38,833 nt of DNA from Clostridia bacterium (GTDB lineage Bacteria > Bacillota > Clostridia > Oscillospirales > Acutalibacteraceae): positions 1-38,833 of the forward strand of contig JAGBXM010000089.1 of the NCBI GenBank assembly GCA_017629275.1, in the 5' to 3' direction. The notes under the pieces were generated by a model that made no database searches, was not told the origin of the DNA, and was given only the letters and a program-made list of their open reading frames with translations. Positions 8,562 to 15,383 of the stretch are shown piece by piece. The translations under genes and the position numbers were made by a program. Numbering within the stretch: the stretch's first letter is position 1; the number at the start of each line of letters is the position of its first letter.

Positions 8562-8623
8562 ATCCGACTCCCCTTTTATTAAAAGGTATGCCGGATATAT
8601 GCTATAAATGATTGCGTTTTTCT

Positions 8624-9160
8624 TTATTTCTTTCTTTTGGTATAGCGGTCTTCCTCGCTGAACACGCAACCGCAGTAATTTTGCATATAAAGACCCAACT
8701 CTCTCGCCTTTTCCTGACCTTCTTTAAAGAAAGGCCTGAAATCGCGGTACAAAAAGTCGATATTATACTTGTTTGCGGCGGTCTCTGCGGTTTTTATCAG
8801 TAATTCGTGATTCTGATAAGGACTGACAAACAGCGTTGAAGTGAACGCATCAAACCCGTTTTCCGCCGCAAACTTAGCCGTTTGGTCGAAACGCAGTTCA
8901 TAACAAAAACCGCAACGGTTATCAAAATCGGGGTAAATACCCTCAATAAACTTGCGAAGTCCGTATTCATTTTCGATAATCAGCTTGGAATCGACCGATT
9001 TCGCATAATCCACCAATGTGTTTTTACGCATTTTGTATTCCTTCATCGGATGAATGTTAGGATTGTACCAATAAAGTATCGGGTCTATCTCCTCTTTGCG
9101 CAACGTATCAATACACATTATCGAACACGGCGCACAACAGGTATGCATAAGTAATTTCAT
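8624..9160 (-). CDS. queH: Epoxyqueuosine reductase QueH
   Basis: Reduces epoxyqueuosine to queuosine in tRNA, the last step of queuosine synthesis in organisms lacking QueG. 178 residues, DUF208 family. Conserved cysteine motifs are visible: the adjacent pair in MHTCCAPCS near the N-terminus, RCGFCYELR near residue 82, and the C-terminal NYCGCVFSE. These are expected iron-sulfur and metal ligands. The ATG at 9160 has GGAG upstream and begins MKLLMHTCC; an in-frame start four codons earlier lacks an RBS. It heads an operon with the carboxypeptidase gene, driven by a promoter that overlaps the end of the upstream DUF6809-like gene. Confidence 0.95.
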   Translation of the reverse strand: MKLLMHTCCAPCSIMCIDTLRKEEIDPILYWYNPNIHPMKEYKMRKNTLVDYAKSVDSKLIIENEYGLRKFIEGIYPDFDNRCGFCYELRFDQTAKFAAENGFDAFTSTLFVSPYQNHELLIKTAETAANKYNIDFLYRDFRPFFKEGQEKARELGLYMQNYCGCVFSEEDRYTKRKK

Positions 9161-9186
9161 CTTAAGCTCCAAATATGTTTTTTAAA

Positions 9187-9215
9187 ATTATATTATATTT
9201 TAAATCCTTAGTCAA
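9187..9215 (-). promoter_or_regulatory. Promoter of queH-carboxypeptidase operon
   Basis: TTGACT at 9210-9215, 17-base spacer, TATAAT at 9187-9192, minus strand, about 27 bases upstream of the queH start. Its -35 box abuts the stop codon of the gene at 9216. Confidence 0.85.
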
Positions 9216-9503
9216 TCAATATTTAATTAAACTGTCGGCCTCGACCGAAGCCTCGGTTATAATTTTAGCACCACAACCAAAGCCCTTACAAAACGCTTGC
9301 TCACAAACCGCAGATATGTATTCATCAACGCAGTCGTTGTATATTTCAAACCGTTTTCGTTCTTCACCTTTCAATACAACCGTCAGCATCTCCTTGTTTT
9401 GTTCGATCAACCTCTCCAATTCCTTGATTTGTTTATCATCTTCACAAAAATATTTTGCGGGTTTAAGGTTTCCGTTCCATAGCGAATTTATTAAATTACA
9501 CAT
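9216..9503 (-). CDS. DUF6809-like small protein
   Basis: 95-residue soluble protein that resembles the DUF6809 family of gut Firmicutes (short N-terminal LINSLWNGNLKP followed by a charged helix); the assignment is from memory and tentative. The middle (KQIKELERLIEQNKEML) looks like an amphipathic helix, and the C-terminal third has CVDEYISAVCEQAF. GGAGG precedes the ATG at 9503. It is transcribed from a perfect consensus promoter that shares a 23-bp palindrome with the divergent XRE gene, so it is probably repressed by that protein. Function unknown. Confidence 0.8.
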   Translation of the reverse strand: MCNLINSLWNGNLKPAKYFCEDDKQIKELERLIEQNKEMLTVVLKGEERKRFEIYNDCVDEYISAVCEQAFCKGFGCGAKIITEASVEADSLIKY

Positions 9504-9544
9504 TTTTGCCTCCAAGTCTCAAATATACCAAATCGGGATATTTT

Positions 9545-9574
9545 TATTATACCAATTTGGTATAATATTGTCAA
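9545..9574 (-). promoter_or_regulatory. Consensus promoter with XRE operator palindrome
   Basis: On the minus strand: TTGACA at 9569-9574, 17-base spacer, TATAAT at 9546-9551, a perfect promoter for the DUF6809-like gene. A perfect palindrome with 11-bp arms around one central base (9545-9567, core ATACCAA-T-TTGGTAT) covers the -10 box and the spacer. The plus strand also has TATAAT at 9561-9566 for the XRE gene. An imperfect half-site ATACCAAAT is at about 9525. A repressor here would shut off both genes. Confidence 0.85.
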
Positions 9575-9584
9575 GGTGATAATT

Positions 9585-9800
9585 ATGAACTTTGCAACAA
9601 GATTAAAAGAATTACGAAAATCCAAAAAAATCACACAATTAATGTTAGCATTAGAACTAAAGACCAATCAAAATACGATCAGCCGCTATGAAACTGGTGA
9701 GCGCGAACCGGGGATCAATGAAATAATAGCCATTGCCAACTATTTTAATGTGTCGGTAGATTATTTACTGGGCGTAACTAATAATTCCGATACCAAGTGA
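9585..9800 (+). CDS. XRE-family HTH repressor
   Basis: 71-residue protein that is essentially one helix-turn-helix domain of the Cro/cI (XRE) type: FATRLKELRKSKKITQLMLA, then the recognition segment TNQNTISRYETGEREP, then the closing VSVDYLLGVT. The ATG at 9585 has AAGGTGAT 5 bases upstream; a GTG three codons earlier overlaps this RBS. The leader is very short because the -10 box is about 18 bases from the start. It faces the gene at 9216-9503 across the 23-bp palindrome, which is most likely its own operator. Confidence 0.92.
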   Translation: MNFATRLKELRKSKKITQLMLALELKTNQNTISRYETGEREPGINEIIAIANYFNVSVDYLLGVTNNSDTK

Positions 9801-9824
9801 AACGTTTGTAAAGGAAGGCTCATC

Positions 9825-9856
9825 GTAGGGACTGACGTCCTCGGTGGTCCGCAGAT
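9825..9856 (+). repeat. Degenerate copy of TTGTAGGG palindromic repeat (family A)
   Basis: TCGTAGGGACTGACGTCCTC followed by GGTGGTCCG. It matches, with a few changes, the minus-strand copy at 11990-12023 (TTGTAGGGACCGCCGTCCTC, then GGCGGTCCG). Family A units begin with TTGTAGGG and then form a short GC-rich hairpin. Confidence 0.6.
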
Positions 9857-9866
9857 ATGTGCAAAG

Positions 9867-9892
9867 CAAAAAGGAGGGCGTTTGCCCTCCTT
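9867..9892 (-). terminator. Terminator after small membrane protein gene
   Basis: AAGGAGGGC hairpin with a 4-base loop, followed on the minus strand by TTTTTGC. It ends the gene at 9896-10129 and may also stop the convergent XRE transcript. Confidence 0.8.
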
Positions 9893-9895
9893 AAT

Positions 9896-10129
9896 TTAAT
9901 CCCTTTGACATCTGCAACGGCAGAAGCGGACTATCGCCCAGATACCGAGCGCCACTGCAAGCACAACTGCCAAAACGATAAACGCGGCAATGTTGGCAAG
10001 AATGATTGCCGAAATGGCGGCACCGACCAAAAGACCGATAACTGCGAAAAGCAAAACAGCAAGAACGCCGGGCACTGCGAAGGTGCAACCCGATCTTTGG
10101 CACAGATTACAGGAATCATAATCTCTCAT
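9896..10129 (-). CDS. Small cysteine-rich membrane protein, unknown function
   Basis: 77 residues from the ATG at 10129 (RBS AAAGGACGG). A short N-terminal cysteine-containing head (MRDYDSCNLCQRSGC) is followed by two adjacent hydrophobic helices rich in Ala, Val and Ile, then a basic cysteine-rich tail (FCRCRCQRD). The layout suggests a two-helix membrane hairpin with both ends on the same side, possibly metal binding. No family was recognised. It is followed by a terminator and lies about 120 bases downstream of the aconitase-X operon terminator, so it is probably a separate unit. Confidence 0.75.
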   Translation of the reverse strand: MRDYDSCNLCQRSGCTFAVPGVLAVLLFAVIGLLVGAAISAIILANIAAFIVLAVVLAVALGIWAIVRFCRCRCQRD

Positions 10130-10204
10130 AAAAAACCGTCCTTTATTTTTAATTTGAAGGGGAAATCCCCATTCCATTTTATGTTAAAACCAAAGGTCGG
10201 TTAC

Positions 10205-10234
10205 AAAAAAGCCTTCGGGTCACCGAAGGCTTTT
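10205..10234 (-). terminator. Terminator of the aconitase-X operon
   Basis: GCCTTCGG hairpin (8-bp stem, loop of 4) flanked by A and T runs; on the minus strand it is followed by TTTTTTG. It lies 17 bases beyond the stop of the small subunit gene. Confidence 0.9.
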
Positions 10235-10250
10235 AATTCACTCAATAGCG

Positions 10251-10694
10251 TCAATCCACAACGACCGTTCCGTCGTCCTTTACGGTAATGCTCATACCGT
10301 CCTTGACGTATTCCAAAAACTCGTCGCCGAGACAGTCGATAACCGGCATGGTAACTCCGTCGACCCAAACGTCGGCAAGAACCGCACCTGCGGCGGCCAA
10401 CGAGTCAATGTGGTTAGCAAACAGCATACAGGCAGGCTGACGGCCCATTGCGCAGGCACAGTAAAGCACAAGACCGCCCGTGGTCGAGCCAATGGTCTGC
10501 GGCAGACAAAGTGCCTTATTGAACAACGGTTTTTCGTAAAGGTCGGGGTTGGATTGGTCTCCGCACTTGACCTTCTTATCACCGAACTGCAAAGCCATCT
10601 GCATTGAAGCTAAGGTATTGAAGCCCTGACGGGTTACGACCGCCTCTGCGGTGACCGTTCCGGGAGTAACTACACGTCCTTTAAATTCTCTCAT
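10251..10694 (-). CDS. Aconitase X swivel-domain subunit (DUF126)
   Basis: 147-residue small subunit of an aconitase-X-type dehydratase. The family includes cis-3-hydroxy-L-proline dehydratase and archaeal phosphomevalonate dehydratase; it works as a heterodimer with the larger DUF521 subunit. Family features seen are the swivelling-domain segments PQTIGSTTGGLVLYC and LFANHIDSLAAAGAVLAD. The start is one base past the stop of the large subunit, and its RBS (GGGAGG) is inside the large subunit gene, so translation is coupled. Substrate cannot be told from the sequence. Confidence 0.9.
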   Translation of the reverse strand: MREFKGRVVTPGTVTAEAVVTRQGFNTLASMQMALQFGDKKVKCGDQSNPDLYEKPLFNKALCLPQTIGSTTGGLVLYCACAMGRQPACMLFANHIDSLAAAGAVLADVWVDGVTMPVIDCLGDEFLEYVKDGMSITVKDDGTVVVD

Positions 10695-10695
10695 C

Positions 10696-11970
10696 TTACT
10701 TACCTCCCTTGGTGATGGCTACAAGTATCTCATCGTCGGTATAATAACGTGCCGAAGTATAGGTACGCAACTTGTTAGACGACGTAATGACCGGCATCTT
10801 TTTGCACAGCGGATTATTCATATACATCAACGGACAGATGTAGGAAGTAATAACACCCGTTGCCTTCAAACGCTCGGCATACTCAGTTTTGTTAAACTCC
10901 TCAAGCACCTTGGGGGCGGCGGTAAATACGGTCGGAATAACAACCTTTTTGTTGCCGTATTCCTTCAAAGCGGCCTCTACTTTGTCTGTCCAGGACTTCA
11001 ACTGTTCAAGACTCATATGCGGACAACCCATAAAGCAAAGCTTCGGGGTGGCATCGGGATTCTTCCAGACCACGGGATAATTTGCTTTAACCCTCTGGAG
11101 CTCGGCATCGTCAATAATGTATTCCTTAGCGCCCTCTACAATAAGGTCGGTTCCCTGTTCTTTAGCCTCGGGAGTGAGGTTTTCAATATGGTAAAGGCCG
11201 ACCGCACCGTTAGACGCAGTAGCCGCACCGAAGTCCTTCAGGTAGGTACAGGCGGCATCGTCGAGTTCGGTTCCGATCCACTTGTCGAGACCGACAATAT
11301 ACGGAACATCCTCCATAACCTTCATACCGATAGCCGAGCCCAGAAGCTGTGCTTCTGGTCTTTTGGTGGTCTCAATTCTGACCACCCAGGTAGCCTTTCT
11401 TCCCTCGTCGGTGAGCAAACCGAAATACGGAACGTAACCGACAATGGAGCCCATAATATCAATAATACCCGAGTTACGGTTGCATCTTGCACCTAATACA
11501 GAGTTGGCGTAAACGACCGCCGAGGACTCTGCCCAAGACAAAACATCGCCCTTCTTAGGCTTGTTGCCGACCTCGTCCATATAGCAGGTGCAGGTAAAGG
11601 CATCCTTATCCATAATACCCAGCTTTTCAAGCTGACCTTCATAAAAATCCTGCTTCGAATACATCAATTTGTTAAAAACAATATTCTGCAAAAGGTTAGC
11701 AGGAACGTTCTTGTCAATAGGTCTCGGGTCGACCGAAAACTTCTGACCGGAAGCAACACCTGCATCGAGTAACTGTTGCATAAGATCGTATACGGGAGAC
11801 ATAACCTTAAGGCCGAAAGAGGTAACAAGGTGGTTATAATCCGATGTAATAGGCACCAACTTTTCAGCCTCAAAAGCATCACCGTACATAACCATAGTTT
11901 TCATAACCTTGGCCATAGTTTCGCCTTTGGCACCGTCAAGTATTGCCTGCTGTTCTGCGGTTAACTGCAT
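10696..11970 (-). CDS. Aconitase X catalytic subunit (DUF521)
   Basis: 424-residue catalytic subunit of an aconitase-X dehydratase, partner of the DUF126 protein encoded next. Recognisable parts are the N-terminal LTAEQQAILDGAKGETMAKVM, the ARCNRNSGIIDIMGSIVGYV region near residue 150-170, and the FMGCPHMSLEQL segment with a conserved Cys-Pro-His that is part of the iron-sulfur/active-site region. The ATG at 11970 has AAAGGAG upstream; 18 extra codons upstream lack an RBS and read through a repeat. Known members dehydrate 3-hydroxyproline or mevalonate-5-phosphate. Here the gene is downstream of an enoate-reductase-like flavoprotein, which hints at a dehydration-then-reduction pathway. Confidence 0.92.
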   Translation of the reverse strand: MQLTAEQQAILDGAKGETMAKVMKTMVMYGDAFEAEKLVPITSDYNHLVTSFGLKVMSPVYDLMQQLLDAGVASGQKFSVDPRPIDKNVPANLLQNIVFNKLMYSKQDFYEGQLEKLGIMDKDAFTCTCYMDEVGNKPKKGDVLSWAESSAVVYANSVLGARCNRNSGIIDIMGSIVGYVPYFGLLTDEGRKATWVVRIETTKRPEAQLLGSAIGMKVMEDVPYIVGLDKWIGTELDDAACTYLKDFGAATASNGAVGLYHIENLTPEAKEQGTDLIVEGAKEYIIDDAELQRVKANYPVVWKNPDATPKLCFMGCPHMSLEQLKSWTDKVEAALKEYGNKKVVIPTVFTAAPKVLEEFNKTEYAERLKATGVITSYICPLMYMNNPLCKKMPVITSSNKLRTYTSARYYTDDEILVAITKGGK

Positions 11971-11989
11971 AAAATCCACTCCTTTATAT

Positions 11990-12056
11990 TTCGGACCGCC
12001 GAGGACGGCGGTCCCTACAATCACGGGTCGTCGAAGGCGCCGACCCCTACAATTAT
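11990..12056 (-). repeat. Two tandem family-A palindromic repeats
   Basis: Read on the minus strand, two units each start TTGTAGGG: one with GGTCG...CGACCC and one with GGACCGCC-GTCCTC-GGCGGTCC. They lie between the flavoprotein gene and the aconitase-X gene, inside what is otherwise one operon, so they would be transcribed as two hairpins. Confidence 0.75.
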
Positions 12057-12077
12057 AAATCCTTGAAATTTAAAAAA

Positions 12078-14138
12078 TCAAATCTTCATACAAACGTCCC
12101 AGGCACCCCAGATAACGGTACGAAGGTTTCCGACCGCCTTGGCATCGCCGATAACGTGAACCTTGCCGCTTTTCTTGGCAACAGGTGCAGGATTATAACC
12201 GACCGACATAACGACCGAGTCGCACTCGACCTTAAACTCGTTACCGTCCTTGCCTTTAAGCACAACAAAACCGTCACCGACCTCCGACAACGAGGTCTCA
12301 AGATGAACAGGAACACAGTTAGTCTTAAAGAAATCACGCAAGAAACTAGTGTTGGCAAGACAGATACCGGGTGTTGTGACCAGGTCATCCTGCATTTCAA
12401 CTATCGTCGGCTTCTTACCGTTTAAGTAAAGGTCATAAGCAATTTCGCAACCCGTCAGACCGCCGCCGATAACCACAACGTTATCACCGACCGTTTTGTT
12501 ACCCAGCAGATAGTCGATAGCCTCGATCGTCTTGTCAACACCCTTGACAGGAATATTTTTTGCTTTAGCACCGGTCGCAACGATGATCTCATCGGCATCA
12601 AGTATCTTTACGTCGGTAATTTCAGTATTGAACTTAACCTCTATACCGTGCTTATTGACCTCACGTATGTACCACTGAATAAGTGCGCGGTCCTTTTCCT
12701 TAAAAGACGGAGCCGCGGCGGCGACAAACACACCGCCCAAAGCATCGGTCTTTTCATAAATGGTGACCTTATGACCGCGCTTCGTGCAAAGAATTGCGGC
12801 CTCCATACCGCCGATACCGCCGCCGATAACGGCGATTTTCTTGGACTTTTTAGCGGGCTTTACGCAATACTTTTTAGACTGCATAGTCTCGGGATTCAAC
12901 GCACAACGCGAAAGTCCCATAGTATCGGTAAGGTTCTGCGTATTGGCGTGACCCTTACTCGACGAGAAGTTAAAGCAACCTGCGTGACAGCAGATACACG
13001 GCTTGATGTCCTCAAGTCGGTCCTCAATCAATTTAGTTATCCACTCGGGGTCTACAAGGAACTGACGTGCAATACCCACACCGTCTATCTTGCCGTCGGC
13101 AACGGCCTTGGCACCGACTTCGGGATCCATACGGCCTGCGCAGACGACGGGAATATCAACAAAATTCTTAATGTGTGCAACGTCCTCTAAGTTACAGTTT
13201 TCGGGCATATACATAGGCGGATGTGCCCAATACCACGAGTCGTAGGTGCCGTTGTCGGCGTTAAGCATATCATAACCCGCATCCTGCAAGTATTTTGCCG
13301 CTCTTTCGGACTCTTGCATTCCGCGTCCGACCTCGGTGTAGTCCTCACCGGGCATTGCGCCCTCGCAGAAGCCCTTCATCTTGGACTCGACCGAGTAACG
13401 CAAGGACACGGGGAAATCCTCACCGCAGGACTCCTTGATAGCCTTTACGACCTCGGCGGCGAAACGGTAACGGTTTTCAAAACTACCGCCGTACTCATCG
13501 GTACGCTTGTTGAAAAATTCTATCGAGAACTGGTCAAGAAGATAACCCTCGTGAACCGCGTGGACCTCAACACCGTCAACACCTGCATCGCGGCACAATT
13601 TAGCCGTCTTGGCAAAAGCCTCGATAATCTCGTGAATCTGACCCTTGGTCATTTCGGGGCAGATGATATCGTGCGCCCAACGTGAAGGCTGTTCGCTCGG
13701 AGAAGCCAATTCGTGCGAGGTGTCAATGATCGGCTTGACCAACGCTCTTGTAAACTTATTTTTATGAAGCGGTGCAACCAACTCGGTTATGGCCCACGAA
13801 CGGCCCATACCTGCGGTCAACTGAATAAACAATTTAGCACCCGTCTTGTGAATTTCCTCCATAAACTCTTTGAGTTCTTCAAACATTTTCGGGTTCTGCC
13901 ACAGCCACTTGCCCCAGAAGGTGTCGCGCAAAGGCGCAATACCGGGAATAATAAGACCGACGTTGTTGTTGGCTCTTTCGAGGAACAACTTGGCAGCCTC
14001 CTTGTCAAAACCGCAACCCGTAAGCTCAAACCAACCGAACAGCGAGGTGCCGCCCATCGGACACATAACTATACGGTTCTTGATCTCAACGTTACCGATT
14101 TTCCAAGGGGTAAACAAAGCATCATACTTCTGATCCAT
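12078..14138 (-). CDS. NADH:flavin oxidoreductase (OYE / enoate reductase type)
   Basis: 686-residue iron-sulfur flavoprotein. An N-terminal Old-Yellow-Enzyme barrel binds FMN and contains HAVHEGYLLDQF and RTDEYGGSFENRYRF (about residues 190-225). A 4Fe-4S motif follows, CICCHAGC with a fourth Cys in RCALNP after an unusually long loop. Then come an FAD-binding GGGIGGMEAA and a second dinucleotide motif GGGLTGCEIA. This layout is that of 2,4-dienoyl-CoA reductase, BaiCD/BaiH and clostridial 2-enoate reductases, which reduce activated C=C bonds. ATG at 14138, RBS AAAGGT. It heads the operon with both aconitase-X subunits under its own promoter. The substrate is unknown. Confidence 0.92.
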   Translation of the reverse strand: MDQKYDALFTPWKIGNVEIKNRIVMCPMGGTSLFGWFELTGCGFDKEAAKLFLERANNNVGLIIPGIAPLRDTFWGKWLWQNPKMFEELKEFMEEIHKTGAKLFIQLTAGMGRSWAITELVAPLHKNKFTRALVKPIIDTSHELASPSEQPSRWAHDIICPEMTKGQIHEIIEAFAKTAKLCRDAGVDGVEVHAVHEGYLLDQFSIEFFNKRTDEYGGSFENRYRFAAEVVKAIKESCGEDFPVSLRYSVESKMKGFCEGAMPGEDYTEVGRGMQESERAAKYLQDAGYDMLNADNGTYDSWYWAHPPMYMPENCNLEDVAHIKNFVDIPVVCAGRMDPEVGAKAVADGKIDGVGIARQFLVDPEWITKLIEDRLEDIKPCICCHAGCFNFSSSKGHANTQNLTDTMGLSRCALNPETMQSKKYCVKPAKKSKKIAVIGGGIGGMEAAILCTKRGHKVTIYEKTDALGGVFVAAAAPSFKEKDRALIQWYIREVNKHGIEVKFNTEITDVKILDADEIIVATGAKAKNIPVKGVDKTIEAIDYLLGNKTVGDNVVVIGGGLTGCEIAYDLYLNGKKPTIVEMQDDLVTTPGICLANTSFLRDFFKTNCVPVHLETSLSEVGDGFVVLKGKDGNEFKVECDSVVMSVGYNPAPVAKKSGKVHVIGDAKAVGNLRTVIWGAWDVCMKI

Positions 14139-14188
14139 CAAACCACATACCTTTCAGAGCACCCAAGGTGCATTATTTTAACAAGTAT

Positions 14189-14217
14189 AGTATACTTTAT
14201 ATATTGAAGTTCGTCAA
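14189..14217 (-). promoter_or_regulatory. Promoter of flavoprotein/aconitase-X operon
   Basis: TTGACG at 14212-14217, 17-base spacer, TATACT at 14189-14194, minus strand. The short leader contains a GCACC-CAA-GGTGC hairpin at about 14160-14172 just upstream of the ribosome binding site. Confidence 0.85.
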
Positions 14218-14253
14218 GAAAATATCAATTTTCAACATCCCGATCACTCCGAT

Positions 14254-14292
14254 CTGTCATTCTGAGCAGAGCGAAGAATCTTTAGCCTTCCC
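14254..14292. repeat. TGTCATTCTGAGC repeat (family C)
   Basis: CTGTCATTCTGAGCAGAGCG followed by AAGAATCTTTAGCCTTCCCC. The same unit recurs at 15304, 29541 and 29632 and, degenerate, at about 32949. It is a short dispersed palindromic repeat with no gene content. Confidence 0.75.
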
Positions 14293-14305
14293 CAACAGGG
14301 AAATC

Positions 14306-14338
14306 AAAGAAGCCACCGACTGTTGTCGGTGGCTTCTT
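14306..14338 (-). terminator. Terminator after cysteine synthase gene
   Basis: Stem AAGAAGCCACCGAC paired with its complement around loop TGTT (14 bp), followed on the minus strand by TTTGATTT. It lies 13 bases past the stop codon at 14351. Confidence 0.88.
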
Positions 14339-14350
14339 GTTTAGATGGTT

Positions 14351-15277
14351 TTATTCAAACAACGGTGTTGAGAAATATCGCTCGGCGGTGTCAGGCAGAA
14401 CGGTCACGACCGTTTTGCCCTTACCCAATTTTTTGGCTAATTTTATAGCAGCCGCAACGTTGGTGCCGCTCGAAATACCGCACATAATTCCCTCTTTGGA
14501 GGCAAGCTCCTTGGCGGTGGTGATGGCCTCATCATCTTTGATAATGCAAATGTCACTGTAAATATCAAGATTTAAAATCTTCGGGATAACACCGTCTCCG
14601 ATACCCATCTGAATATGGGTTCCGATTGAACCGCCCGAAAGCATAGCCGCATTTTCGGGTTCGACCGCCCAGATCTCCATATCGGGATTGTGGGCCTTCA
14701 AAACCTCACCGATACCCGTAATGGTACCACCCGTACCGATTCCCGAACAGAAACCGTGAATGGGTTTACCTACGGCATTGATGATCTCCATTGCCGTCTG
14801 TTCACGTTGAATGGACGGGTTGGCAGGGTTCTCAAACTGTTGCGGAACGAACACGTTTTTATCCTCAGACTGCATTTTAAGTGCCAGATTTACACACTCC
14901 TCAATGCACTCACCGATGTTGCCCGCGTCGTGTACCAAAATGACCTCGGCACCGTAGTGATTGACCAGTTTTCTGCGTTCCTCGCTGACCGAGTCGGGCA
15001 TAATTATCTTGGTCTTGTAGCCTCTTACGGCGCCCACCAAAGCAAGACCGATGCCCTGGTTACCGCTGGTCGGCTCAACAATAACGGTGTCCTTGTTGAT
15101 AATGCCCTTTTTCTCGGCATCGAGTATCATATTATAAGCCGTTCTAGTCTTGATCGAACCGCCGACGTTGAGTCCTTCAAATTTTACGAGTATCTCGGCC
15201 GAGTCGGGATCGCCCATTCTCGACAAACGGATAATAGGCGTGTTACCCATAGCCTCAAGTATGTTGTTGCAGATCAT
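14351..15277 (-). CDS. cysK: PLP-dependent cysteine synthase
   Basis: Forms cysteine from O-acetylserine and sulfide with pyridoxal phosphate, in the cytoplasm. 308 residues. The PLP lysine is K43 in GGSIKTR; the substrate loop EPTSGNQGIGLA, the phosphate loop SGIGTGGTITG and GISSGTNVAAA follow, and the C-terminal ERYFSTPLF is typical of the family. SGNQ in place of the usual SGNT, and IKTR for VKDR, mark a subgroup that I recall from Clostridia, so a related beta-replacement activity is possible. The ATG at 15277 has GGAGG 5 bases upstream. It lies downstream of the symporter, separated by a palindromic repeat. Confidence 0.88.
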   Translation of the reverse strand: MICNNILEAMGNTPIIRLSRMGDPDSAEILVKFEGLNVGGSIKTRTAYNMILDAEKKGIINKDTVIVEPTSGNQGIGLALVGAVRGYKTKIIMPDSVSEERRKLVNHYGAEVILVHDAGNIGECIEECVNLALKMQSEDKNVFVPQQFENPANPSIQREQTAMEIINAVGKPIHGFCSGIGTGGTITGIGEVLKAHNPDMEIWAVEPENAAMLSGGSIGTHIQMGIGDGVIPKILNLDIYSDICIIKDDEAITTAKELASKEGIMCGISSGTNVAAAIKLAKKLGKGKTVVTVLPDTAERYFSTPLFE

Positions 15278-15303
15278 ATTGTCCTCCAAAACAATATCAG
15301 AAT

Positions 15304-15371
15304 TGTCATTCTGAGCCCTTTGGGGCGAAGAATCTTTTGGTAAGATCCTTCGCTACGCTCAGGATGACACT
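15304..15371. repeat. Inverted pair of family-C repeats
   Basis: TTGTCATTCTGAGC ... GAAGAATCTT followed by AAGATCCTTCG ... GCTCAGGATGACA. The two half-units face each other and can form a long hairpin of about 68 bases between the symporter and cysteine synthase genes. It may stop or attenuate transcription there. Confidence 0.8.
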
Positions 15372-15383
15372 TTATTTATCAAA

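Noticed and set aside
9825..11990. CRISPR-like array from recurring GTAGGG and TGTCATTCTGAGC units
   Set aside because: Units are dispersed singly in intergenic regions with no regular spacing or unique spacers; they are palindromic repeats, not a CRISPR.
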